Shown in pieces: positions 1-5,459 of a DNA stretch of 11,105 bases. The first letter of the stretch is position 1, and each line of letters starts with the position of its first letter. Source of the DNA: an uncultured Chloroflexota bacterium (lineage in GTDB: Bacteria; Chloroflexota; Anaerolineae; Aggregatilineales; Phototrophicaceae); NCBI GenBank assembly GCA_903904765.1, contig CAIVEA010000402.1, forward strand, positions 1 to 11,105. Direction: 5' to 3'. The notes under the pieces were generated by a model. The model saw nothing but the letters and a program-made list of their open reading frames with translations, was not told the origin of the DNA and did no database searches. The position numbers and the translations under genes were made by a program.

Positions 1-83
1 ATCAGTAAGACATAGTTTCGACTCACTGCTTACCGCTGTGGACTGAAATGGACATTGATTGCGGCAAACCGTGTGTTTGGGGA

Positions 84-112
84 AGTCTATCGCAGCCTAA
101 AACGACTGTCAA
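84..112 (-). promoter_or_regulatory. Candidate sigma70 promoter firing off the left edge
   Basis: On the minus strand a perfect TTGACA (107-112) is followed after exactly 17 bases by TAGACT (84-89), a 4 of 6 match to TATAAT. It points left, so it would serve a gene beyond position 1. It lies about 70 bases downstream of the HEAT gene's stop codon, which suits the start of a separate leftward transcription unit. No start codon with a good ribosome-binding site is evident before the edge. The call rests only on consensus match and spacing. Confidence 0.5.
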
Positions 113-120
113 AAACTCAT

Positions 121-138
121 ATTGTCGAGTATGACAAT
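121..138. repeat. 6-bp perfect inverted repeat near the left promoter
   Basis: ATTGTC, six bases, then GACAAT form a perfect inverted repeat. It sits just upstream of the leftward TTGACA promoter and about 45 bases after the HEAT gene's stop. Read on the minus strand, the stem is followed a few bases later by a short T run, so it could be a weak terminator for the HEAT gene. It could equally be an operator for the next gene. The stem is short and AT-rich, so either role is tentative. Confidence 0.35.
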
Positions 139-182
139 TTGGCAAAAATAGGCTGTGTCATAGGATAGTTGCAGATGGTACG

Positions 183-704
183 TTAACGCGGCGGCAGGTC
201 GCCAATGTTGTAGCCCATCTTGGCGAGGGCTTTGGCGGCGGCTTCGCCCACCGTGTTATCGGCACTGAAGCGGCGCTCGGTGTCTCGGTAGACCGCCAAT
301 AGCGGTGCGATGGCTCTTGGATCAGCCAACTGTTGCATGGCGAGGATGGCGCTGCGCCGCACCATGACATCTCCGGTTTCCAGCGCCTCGATGAGCAGCG
401 CGAACTGGTCATGACCGAGTTTGGTCAGCGCGAAGGCCGCCCACACCACCAATTGCGGGTTGTTGGAGCGCAGCAGCGGCTTCAGATAGGGGACTGCCGC
501 CTGATCGCCCAACGCCCCCAGCGCGTTTGCCGCCGCGCCGCGCACGCCCACATCGGCATCGTTCAGCGCGTCAATCAACGGTTCGATGGCACGGGCATCT
601 CCCACTTGTCCCAGCAAGTAGGCCATCATTTGCCGGATTTGCACATCTTCGCTTTGCAGCAGATGAATCGCACCTTCAATGTTGGGAAGGGGGGCAGGGT
701 TCAT
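183..704 (-). CDS. HEAT-repeat protein (PBS-lyase-like repeats)
   Basis: The 173-residue protein is almost entirely HEAT repeats, which are paired helices stacked into a curved protein-binding scaffold. About five units can be seen, at roughly residues 8-37, 38-67, 68-98, 99-128 and 129-165. They carry the typical pattern of 'DARAIEPLIDAL', 'D..VR..AA.ALG.LGD' and 'DPRAIAPLL'. There is no signal peptide, membrane segment or catalytic domain. The start is firm: the ATG at 704 overlaps the stop of the upstream TrpC-like gene in an ATGA, and GAAGG lies six bases before it. That arrangement implies translational coupling and perhaps binding between the two products. Such repeats occur in phycobilin lyases and in many scaffold proteins, and nothing here identifies a pigment or enzyme partner. 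The fold is clear and the function unknown. Confidence 0.88.
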   Translation of the reverse strand: MNPAPLPNIEGAIHLLQSEDVQIRQMMAYLLGQVGDARAIEPLIDALNDADVGVRGAAANALGALGDQAAVPYLKPLLRSNNPQLVVWAAFALTKLGHDQFALLIEALETGDVMVRRSAILAMQQLADPRAIAPLLAVYRDTERRFSADNTVGEAAAKALAKMGYNIGDLPPR

Positions 705-1525
705 AGGTCGCCTTCAAAAATAGTTCCGTCACGCCGTAGCAGCGGTTCGGCCTGTCGCATCAGGCTTTCAGATTGCAGCAGTTCTTCCGCCAGCACTACC
801 GCATCCACGCGCAGGTTGGCTGCCATCTGCACATCGTCCAGCGTGTGCAGTGCGTCGGTAATCATCACGCGCATATTGCTCGGAATGCGTTCGCGCATTT
901 CCATCAGTGGCGCGGGGCGATATTCGTTGGTTCGCAGGTCGTGGCGGCTGAGGCCGATTACATACGGACTCAAACTGAGTGCATAATCCAGTTCTTCGTG
1001 GTTGTTCACTTCCACGATGGCCGTCATCCGGTTGCGTTGCGTGGCGGAGACAAGATTGCGTAGCTCGGCCTGTGGCAATAGCTCGGCATACAGTACCAGT
1101 CCCGAAGCGCCAGCTGCTCGTGCTTCCACAACCTGATATTCGTCGAGGATGAAATCCTGACTGATGACCGGCGAACTGATGGCGCGGGACACCAGCACCA
1201 GATCATCCAGCCCGCCCTGATACAGCGTTTCATCGGTGTACAGCGCAATCGCATCCGCACCCGCATGAATGTGGCGCATCGCCAGCGAAACTGGATCGTA
1301 AGCATCGTTGTGGAAACGGCGTTCCGGGGCGCTGTATTTGACCTGTCCCATGATGAGAATGGGCGCTTGATGCGGGATGGAACTCAGAATCGGCAACGGG
1401 CGCTTTTGCATACTGGCGAGGGCACGCACGGCTTCGATGGGCGTGGTGGCACGCCGTTCGGTTAGATACTGGCGTTTGGCTGCCAGTATCACATCCAACT
1501 GGGGGACGAGTTCCTTAGTCGCCAT
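701..1525 (-). CDS. TrpC-like (indole-3-glycerol-phosphate synthase fold) protein, probably catalytically degenerate
   Basis: The whole length aligns with indole-3-glycerol-phosphate synthase, the TIM barrel that closes the indole ring in tryptophan synthesis. Landmarks include 'ILAAKRQYLTERR' at the N-terminus, 'GADAIALYTDETLYQGGLDDL', 'PVISQDFILDEYQVVEAR' and 'AIVEVNNHEEL'. Numbering from the chosen start, key positions are changed. The general-acid Lys of 'KDF' is Gln123. The Glu of the 'AEIKK' motif is lost. The Asn of 'IGINNRDL' is Ser193. The 'ESG' phosphate loop reads Thr223-Asp224-Ala. The late phosphate-binding Gly is Ala. Only the catalytic Glu172 clearly remains. Such a protein is unlikely to perform the normal reaction and may be a repurposed barrel. 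I chose ATG 1525 (274 residues) because family homology begins there. An in-frame GTG at 1582 adds 19 unrelated residues and has no ribosome-binding site. No other trp gene is nearby, and the stop overlaps the HEAT gene start. Confidence 0.8.
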   Translation of the reverse strand: MATKELVPQLDVILAAKRQYLTERRATTPIEAVRALASMQKRPLPILSSIPHQAPILIMGQVKYSAPERRFHNDAYDPVSLAMRHIHAGADAIALYTDETLYQGGLDDLVLVSRAISSPVISQDFILDEYQVVEARAAGASGLVLYAELLPQAELRNLVSATQRNRMTAIVEVNNHEELDYALSLSPYVIGLSRHDLRTNEYRPAPLMEMRERIPSNMRVMITDALHTLDDVQMAANLRVDAVVLAEELLQSESLMRQAEPLLRRDGTIFEGDL

Positions 1526-1594
1526 ACCGATCTTTTGTGGGCAGTTTATAGTCGCCTGTAAACGCCCACCCTCTCTTTTCACACTATGAAATCT

Positions 1595-1632
1595 ATTCTA
1601 AACGTTTTTTATAGCGCGGATGGGTTTAGAAT
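1595..1632. promoter_or_regulatory. Divergent intergenic inverted repeat (9-bp arms)
   Basis: ATTCTAAAC (1595-1603) and GTTTAGAAT (1624-1632) are perfect reverse complements, separated by 20 bases. They lie in the gap between the leftward TrpC-like gene and rightward gatC. Each arm contains TAGAAT, a 5 of 6 match to a -10 box, reading outward in the direction of its adjacent gene. The arm centres are 29 bases apart, close to three helical turns. This could be a regulator-binding site shared by both promoters or a pair of outward -10 elements. The corresponding -35 positions are poor. Confidence 0.4.
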
Positions 1633-1651
1633 CCGAAAAAAGAGTTTACTT

Positions 1652-1680
1652 TTGGTTTCAGAAATGAGGTGTGCTAGGAT
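1652..1680 (+). promoter_or_regulatory. Weak candidate promoter for gatC
   Basis: TTGGTT (1652-1657), a 17-base spacer and TAGGAT (1675-1680) form a plausible but imperfect sigma70 promoter about 85 bases before the chosen gatC start. Spacing is ideal but each box matches the consensus only partly. TAGAAT at 1627-1632 is a competing -10 box. Confidence 0.3.
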
Positions 1681-1765
1681 TTGCGATGGAACTGTCGTAC
1701 AGTGGGTATCCATCTGGACGGCGGGTTGCCGCTAGAACCACATGAATCGAAGGGGTAGTTTTGCT

Positions 1766-2059
1766 ATGGAATTGTCGCATGATGAAGTTCGGCGCATCGC
1801 TGAACTTGCCAAGCTCAACCTGACCGATGCCGAAGTCGCGCTGTATGCCGGTCAACTTTCCCATATTCTGGACTATTTCAGTAGTTTGCAAGCCGTGGAT
1901 ACCTCGCACATTGAACCAACCGCTTCAGTGTTGCCGCTGAAGAACGTGCTGCGCCCGGATGTGGCAGGGACGGCGCTTACCCCCGCCGAAGTGGTGGCGA
2001 ACGCTGCCGATTCAGATGGCGTTCAGTTCCGCGTCAGTGCCGTCCTCGGAGACGAATAA
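1766..2059 (+). CDS. gatC: Asp/Glu-tRNA amidotransferase subunit C
   Basis: GatC is the small clamp subunit of GatCAB. This cytoplasmic enzyme converts Glu-tRNA(Gln) to Gln-tRNA(Gln) and Asp-tRNA(Asn) to Asn-tRNA(Asn), and GatC wraps around GatA and stabilises it. The 97 residues show the family pattern: an N-terminal 'ELSHDEVRRIAELAKLNLTDAEV', a middle 'QLSHILDYFSSLQAVDTSHIEPTAS', then 'LKNVLRPDV' and the closing 'FRVSAVLGDE'. A Pro usual in the last motif is Ser here. ATG 1766 is preferred: AAGGGG ends ten bases before it and homology starts there. An in-frame ATG at 1742 adds eight atypical residues without a ribosome-binding site. gatA and gatB are not beside it, so the complex must be completed from elsewhere. 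The next gene follows after 21 bases, which suggests co-transcription with the response regulator. Confidence 0.93.
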   Translation: MELSHDEVRRIAELAKLNLTDAEVALYAGQLSHILDYFSSLQAVDTSHIEPTASVLPLKNVLRPDVAGTALTPAEVVANAADSDGVQFRVSAVLGDE

Positions 2060-2080
2060 CCAATTAAAGGGACATAACCG

Positions 2081-2899
2081 ATGGCAGAAACACGGCTGCT
2101 GGTGATTGAGGATGATTACGATGTTGCGGAGATGCTCATCCTCTATTTCGGAGCATACAACGTCACCGTACACCATGCGGATTCCGGAGCAGCGGGCATT
2201 GAGATGGCACGTACCACCTTTCCGCATGTCATCCTGCTCGACATTGGTTTGCCGGATATGGATGGCTACGAGATTTGCGAACACCTGCGCCAGTCGGCAC
2301 TGATGCGCTATGTCCCCATTATCTTCCTCACCCAGAAAGATGCACGTTCTAACAAAGTACACGGGCTGGAACTGGGCGCGGACGATTATGTGACTAAGCC
2401 GTTCGATGTGGATGAACTGCGGTTGCGGGTGCAAAGCGTCATTCGCCGCGCGACCCGCGAAAATTTGCACGAGCCGCGCACCGGCTTGCCGACTGGCGAA
2501 TTGGTTCATGAGACGATTGCCGAACGTCAGCAGATAGGCGTGATGGCGGAACGCTGGCTGACGCTGGACGGCTACCGTGCTTACTGCGATGTGTATGGGT
2601 TTCTGGCAGGTAACGATGTCATGGCCTTTGCTGCCAAAATCATTCGTGAGGCGATCACAGCGGGGGGTAGTGTGGACGACTTCCTTGGCGTGGTGGATGA
2701 CCATTTCGTGCTGCTGACCACTCCCACTCGTGTGGATGTGATTGTGGCTAGCGCGCAAGCTGCCTTCAGCGCCGGAATCAATGCGTTCTACGCCTTTATA
2801 GATGTGGAGCGCGGTGGGGTGCTGCTTGACCCCGATACCCCGCGTGAGCGTTTAGTTCCCATCATGAGCCTCGTGCCGATGACCGCCACTGTCGCCTGA
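2081..2899 (+). CDS. Response regulator with degenerate GGDEF-like output domain
   Basis: Residues 1-120 are a complete receiver domain. They show the acidic pair Asp11-Asp12, phosphoacceptor Asp54 in 'ILLDIGLPDMDG', Thr84 in 'FLT' and Lys106 in 'VTKPFD'. It should therefore accept phosphate from a sensor kinase. Residues of about 130-215 resemble a GGDEF (diguanylate cyclase) domain in outline, with 'RTGLPTGE', 'YGFLAGNDVMAFAAKII' and a hydrophobic 'FVLLT' strand. The signature GG(D/E)EF is replaced by Val-Asp-Asp-His-Phe at 205-209, so cyclic-di-GMP synthesis is unlikely. A sensory, GTP-binding or protein-docking role is possible. No DNA-binding domain is seen. AAAGGGA sits eight bases before the ATG, and the gene follows gatC by 21 bases. 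No histidine kinase is encoded nearby, so it is an orphan regulator in this window. Confidence 0.88.
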   Translation: MAETRLLVIEDDYDVAEMLILYFGAYNVTVHHADSGAAGIEMARTTFPHVILLDIGLPDMDGYEICEHLRQSALMRYVPIIFLTQKDARSNKVHGLELGADDYVTKPFDVDELRLRVQSVIRRATRENLHEPRTGLPTGELVHETIAERQQIGVMAERWLTLDGYRAYCDVYGFLAGNDVMAFAAKIIREAITAGGSVDDFLGVVDDHFVLLTTPTRVDVIVASAQAAFSAGINAFYAFIDVERGGVLLDPDTPRERLVPIMSLVPMTATVA

Positions 2900-2919
2900 T
2901 GGCCTCAATTAGCTTCGAT

Positions 2920-2950
2920 AAAATGCCATGACATCATGGCATTTTTCTTT
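2920..2950 (+). terminator. Intrinsic terminator after the response regulator
   Basis: AAAATGCCATGA (2920-2931) and TCATGGCATTTT (2934-2945) form a perfect 12-bp inverted repeat that continues into TTTTTCTTT. The real hairpin would open a loop of about six bases in the centre. It begins about 20 bases after the stop codon. The A-run on the left arm means it could also act for leftward transcription, but no leftward gene ends here. Confidence 0.88.
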
Positions 2951-2964
2951 ACGGTATTTATAAT
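2936..2964 (+). promoter_or_regulatory. Candidate promoter of the antiporter operon
   Basis: A perfect TATAAT lies at 2959-2964. Seventeen bases upstream, ATGGCA (2936-2941) matches TTGACA at 4 of 6 positions. That -35 box lies in the right arm of the preceding terminator. The predicted start would leave a leader of about 70 bases before the antiporter ATG at 3043. Box quality is good, and the overlap with the hairpin is unusual. Confidence 0.5.
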
Positions 2965-3042
2965 CATTACTGATTTGGTGATAACCTTACAATTCCTACT
3001 AATTGGATGTGTTGTGCATCGGAATAGCGAAAGGCAAACACG

Positions 3043-4251
3043 ATGAACGAAACGCTTCAGTTGTTTTTGGGTCTGGCTATTCTCATTACAGTGGCAAAAG
3101 CCTGTGGCTACCTCTCTACACGTTTCGGGCAACCAGCAGTGCTGGGCGAACTGATCGCGGGTGTGCTGATCGGCCCTTCGCTCATCAACCTGTTTCACAT
3201 CGGCGCACTGTTCCCGGATGGCAAGTCCGTCGAGCATGTGGTGATGGAATTTGCCGAACTGGGCGTGCTACTGCTGATGTTTTCGGCGGGGCTGGAAGTA
3301 GACCTTAACAGCCTGCTCAAGGTGGGGCGCACTGCCGTAATTGCAGGTGTGCTGGGTGTGGTGGCTCCCATCCTGATCGCGGGTGGGACGGCGCTGGCCT
3401 TTGGCTATCAGATGGATAAATCCATTTTTATTGGTCTCATCCTCGCGGCCACCAGCGTCAGCATCAGCGCACAGGTCATGCTGGAACTGGGTGTGCTGCA
3501 CAGCCGCGAAGGGCTGGCGCTGCTGGCGGCGGCCATCGTGGATGATGTACTGGTGATTCTGCTCATGTCGGTGTTCCTCGCGCTCAACCCTGCCGATGCG
3601 GGTGCTTCGGCGGAGGGTGGCTCGGTGGTGGAAGTGATCGTGCGGTTGGTGGGCTTCCTCGTGGTCGCCAGCGGTGTGAGTTGGTTCGCGCTACCGTGGG
3701 TTGCCAAACAGGTGAATAAGACCACGATTTCGGCGGGCGTGGTAGTGGTGGCTGTTGTGGCGGCGCTGCTGCTGGGCGTGTTGGCGGAGGCAATCGGTGG
3801 CGTGGCTTTCATCACGGGCGCGTTCATCGCTGGGGTGTGCTTGGGGCGTTCTGACCACCACATCAAAGAAAAAATCGAAGAAGGGCTGCACATGATTAAC
3901 TATGGCATGTTCGTCCCCATTTTCTTCGTCAGCATCGGCCTGCATGCCAACCTGCGCCTGCTGGATGCGTCCATCCTGCCGTTTGCGGTGCTGCTCACGC
4001 TGGGTGCGATCCTGAGCAAGATCATCGGTGCGGGCGCGGGTGGGCTGGCGACGGGTTTCAGCAAGTTGAGCAGCTTGCGCCTCGGCATCGGCATGATTAG
4101 CCGGGGTGAAGTGGGCTTGATCGTGGCGGCGCTGGGCGTGGCGAACGGTCTGATTCAGGAGAACACGTTCGCTGCGATTGTGCTGGTGGTGCTGGTGACG
4201 ACGGTCATCACGCCGCCGCTGGTGCGCTGGTCGTTCGCCAAATCCGAATAG
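3043..4251 (+). CDS. CPA2-family cation:proton antiporter (KefB/NapA type)
   Basis: This 402-residue integral membrane protein with about 12-13 hydrophobic helices belongs to the CPA2 monovalent cation/proton antiporters, which exchange Na+ or K+ for H+ across the inner membrane. Family landmarks are 'FGQPAVLGELIAGVLIGPS' (29-46), 'LLLMFSAGLEVD' (76-87), 'TSVSISAQVMLELG' (137-150), 'IVDDVL' with the ion-binding pair Asp167-Asp168, 'VPIFFVSIGL' (291-300), Lys326 in a late helix and 'SRGEVGLI' (353-360). The Asp-Asp pair and Lys are what is expected for NapA-like electrogenic exchange. Length matches the bare transport domain. There is no cytosolic TrkA-N/RCK domain, so regulation must come from another protein, possibly the PII-like product 39 bases downstream. 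AAAGG is eight bases before the ATG. Ion specificity cannot be read from sequence. Confidence 0.93.
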   Translation: MNETLQLFLGLAILITVAKACGYLSTRFGQPAVLGELIAGVLIGPSLINLFHIGALFPDGKSVEHVVMEFAELGVLLLMFSAGLEVDLNSLLKVGRTAVIAGVLGVVAPILIAGGTALAFGYQMDKSIFIGLILAATSVSISAQVMLELGVLHSREGLALLAAAIVDDVLVILLMSVFLALNPADAGASAEGGSVVEVIVRLVGFLVVASGVSWFALPWVAKQVNKTTISAGVVVVAVVAALLLGVLAEAIGGVAFITGAFIAGVCLGRSDHHIKEKIEEGLHMINYGMFVPIFFVSIGLHANLRLLDASILPFAVLLTLGAILSKIIGAGAGGLATGFSKLSSLRLGIGMISRGEVGLIVAALGVANGLIQENTFAAIVLVVLVTTVITPPLVRWSFAKSE

Positions 4252-4290
4252 AACCTGAGTGGGAAACCAAACCCAAAGGAGCATGGTGCG

Positions 4291-4638
4291 ATGAAACTGG
4301 TCATCCTCATTACCGCACAGACGGAACAAACGCTGGACATTGCGAGCGCATGGCAGCGGGCGGGCGCAAGCGGAGTCACGATTGTAGAAGGACACGGCTT
4401 GCGCCGTTTGCAGGAGAAAGCCGATGTGCGCGACGATTTGCCGCTGATCCCGTCGCTGGCCGCGTTGCTGCGTGGCAAAGAAGTGGACACGCATTTGCTA
4501 ATCTCGGTGGTGGACGATGCGCTGGCTGCCCGTCTGACCGAGGAAACCACCGCCATTCTGGGCGATCTGTCGCTGCCCGGTAACGGGTTAATTCTGTCGC
4601 TGGATGCATCGAACGTGGTGGGGCTGCGGACGGCCTGA
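4291..4638 (+). CDS. PII-like (GlnB-fold) small regulator
   Basis: The 115 residues follow the ferredoxin-like PII pattern. A first strand 'MKLVILIT' leads to a helix with 'AWQRAGASGVTIVEGHGLRRL', comparable to the 'L...GI.G.TV.EV.GFGRQ' of GlnB. A variable T-loop-like stretch follows (about 40-62, 'DDLPLIPSLAALLRG'), then 'LLISVVDDALAARL' and a C-terminal 'GNGLILSLDASNVVGLRT', comparable to the 'GKIFV.PVE.A.RIRTG' end. The T-loop is divergent and I see no uridylylated Tyr, so it is not a classical nitrogen PII. PII proteins bind adenine nucleotides and dock on transporters or enzymes. The gene follows the antiporter by 39 bases with an AAAGGAG ribosome-binding site, so the antiporter is the obvious partner. 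Fold assignment is by pattern only; the partnership is inferred. Confidence 0.65.
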   Translation: MKLVILITAQTEQTLDIASAWQRAGASGVTIVEGHGLRRLQEKADVRDDLPLIPSLAALLRGKEVDTHLLISVVDDALAARLTEETTAILGDLSLPGNGLILSLDASNVVGLRTA

Positions 4639-4714
4639 AAATTGCCGCCATCAGTGCGCCCGGAATCGGATACAATCAGGAAGGGATACCCGGTCAACGA
4701 AGGACGAAACGGTG

Positions 4715-5062
4715 ATGGATGCGAAAGTCTTTGAGATCAAGGAATACATGATCGTCTGGCGGCAGTTGGAACTGCTCAACTTCGGCGGTGTGACGGCACA
4801 GGTGCGGGCGCTGGTGCGCTGCACAGGCGACGAATACGCGATGGATGTGTATTTCCTCGCGGAAGGTAGCCCCACGCCACCGCCCTCGTATGACGTGCCG
4901 GCCAAGAAGGGCTATATGTTCATGAATATTCAGGACTTGTTCCCATTCGTAGATATGCTTCGCAACGAAGCGCCGGTGTACGGGCATCTGCGCGGCGATC
5001 GCCCGGAGTGGACGAGCGTGACCACTGGCAAAGAGCCGGTGGGCGAAGGCGAGAAGGGCTGA
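4715..5062 (+). CDS. Hypothetical protein (115 residues)
   Basis: I do not recognise the family. The protein is soluble-looking and mixed alpha/beta, with no signal peptide or membrane segment. It has a strand-rich first half ('KVFEIKEYMIVWRQLELLNFGGVTAQVRALVRC'), a proline-rich turn ('SPTPPPSYDVP'), an aromatic segment ('YMFMNIQDLFPFVDMLRN') and a charged tail. GAAGGA (4699-4704) is ten bases before ATG 4715, which decides this start; GTG 4712, three bases earlier, is the alternative. It lies 76 bases after the PII-like gene in the same direction. A TACAAT at 4671-4676 could be a weak -10 of its own. It may be co-transcribed with the antiporter pair. A GC-rich hairpin begins just after its stop codon. 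Confidence 0.75.
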   Translation: MDAKVFEIKEYMIVWRQLELLNFGGVTAQVRALVRCTGDEYAMDVYFLAEGSPTPPPSYDVPAKKGYMFMNIQDLFPFVDMLRNEAPVYGHLRGDRPEWTSVTTGKEPVGEGEKG

Positions 5063-5063
5063 T

Positions 5064-5102
5064 GAACACGGCGGGCGGGGCGTACAACCCCGCCCGCCTA
5101 TG
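5064..5102. terminator. GC-rich hairpin, copy A, between convergent genes
   Basis: GGCGGGCGGGG (5070-5080), a seven-base loop CGTACAA and CCCCGCCCGCC (5088-5098) make a perfect 11-bp GC stem. It starts eight bases after the stop of the 115-residue protein gene and overlaps the stop codon of the leftward small gene, so it can end both transcripts. There is no T tract, so it is not a canonical intrinsic terminator. A second copy lies at 5419-5457 with identical arms and identical outer flanks. Confidence 0.7.
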
Positions 5103-5343
5103 CTACGCAATCCTCGACATATTCCTCATTCATGGCTTTTTCGATAGCATCCCATTCGCTATCGCTGAAACCACTGCGAATCGCGGCGGCAGCTTCGTCC
5201 AACCTGCGAATGCGCTCTTCTGCCGCAAGCGGTTCTTGCGTCGGAAGCGTGGTCGCAACCTGCTCAAGATAGTCGCGTAATTCCTGCACTTCTTCGGGTG
5301 ACAACTGCGCGACGGCGGCTTTCATATCTTGTAAGTTCATCAT
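5098..5343 (-). CDS. Small acidic helical protein of unknown function
   Basis: This 81-residue, acidic, mostly helical protein has 'MKAAVAQLSPEEVQELRDYLEQ' near the start and 'FSDSEWDAIEKAMNEEYVED' near the end. The 'LSPEEVQELRDYLE' style recalls short antitoxin-like proteins. No toxin gene adjoins it, so I do not assign that role. The start is ATG 5343, seven bases after a strong GGAGG (5351-5355 on the plus strand); ATG 5340 directly follows. A longer frame from 5424 would have no comparable ribosome-binding site and no convincing protein character. It runs leftward downstream of the big ATPase gene but is separated from it by a hairpin, so it is probably transcribed on its own. It is enclosed by two copies of the same GC-rich hairpin. 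Confidence 0.75.
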   Translation of the reverse strand: MMNLQDMKAAVAQLSPEEVQELRDYLEQVATTLPTQEPLAAEERIRRLDEAAAAIRSGFSDSEWDAIEKAMNEEYVEDCVA

Positions 5344-5418
5344 GGATGCACCTCCAACTCTATCGTACATCACCTGAGCGCCCTGCACCGATTTGGATGG
5401 GCGCTGTGGAGGATAGCC

Positions 5419-5457
5419 GAACACGGCGGGCGGGGTTGTGCGCCCCGCCCGCCTATG
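5419..5457. terminator. GC-rich hairpin, copy B, after the ATPase gene
   Basis: GGCGGGCGGGG (5425-5435), loop TTGTGCG and CCCCGCCCGCC (5443-5453) form the same 11-bp stem as the copy at 5064-5102. It ends two bases short of the stop codon of the leftward ATPase gene, so it probably terminates or protects that transcript. No T tract follows. The flanks GAACAC and TATG are shared in direct orientation with copy A. Confidence 0.65.
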
Positions 5458-5459
5458 GT

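Noticed and set aside
333..986. 217-codon plus-strand open frame opposite the HEAT and TrpC-like genes
   Set aside because: Arg/His/Ser-rich composition with no domain pattern, and it is antisense to two genes with clear family motifs.
1526..1582. GTG start extending the TrpC-like protein by 19 residues
   Set aside because: No Shine-Dalgarno sequence before the GTG, and the added residues are not family-like. It cannot be fully excluded because the ATG at 1525 also has only a weak site.
1742..1765. Upstream ATG of gatC
   Set aside because: No ribosome-binding site before it, and the eight extra residues are outside the family alignment; ATG 1766 has AAGGGG at suitable distance.
2012..2758. 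248-codon minus-strand open frame opposite the response regulator
   Set aside because: The opposite strand encodes a textbook receiver domain; this frame is His/Gln/Asn-rich and shows no recognisable motif.
3691..4494. 267-codon minus-strand open frame opposite the antiporter and PII-like genes
   Set aside because: Composition dominated by Arg, Gln and His, spanning two real genes and their gap. It is a shadow of GC-rich codon usage.
4155..4697. 180-codon minus-strand open frame
   Set aside because: Ser-rich, without domain pattern, antisense to the PII-like gene.
5098..5343. Antitoxin of a toxin-antitoxin pair
   Set aside because: The sequence style is only suggestive, and no toxin-like gene is adjacent on either side.
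5344..5424. N-terminal extension of the small leftward protein to 5424
   Set aside because: The strong GGAGG at 5351-5355 sits inside this stretch at correct distance for ATG 5343.
5064..5457. CRISPR or composite transposon suggested by the two hairpins
   Set aside because: Only two copies with a gene between them, no repeat-spacer periodicity, no transposase and no target duplication.
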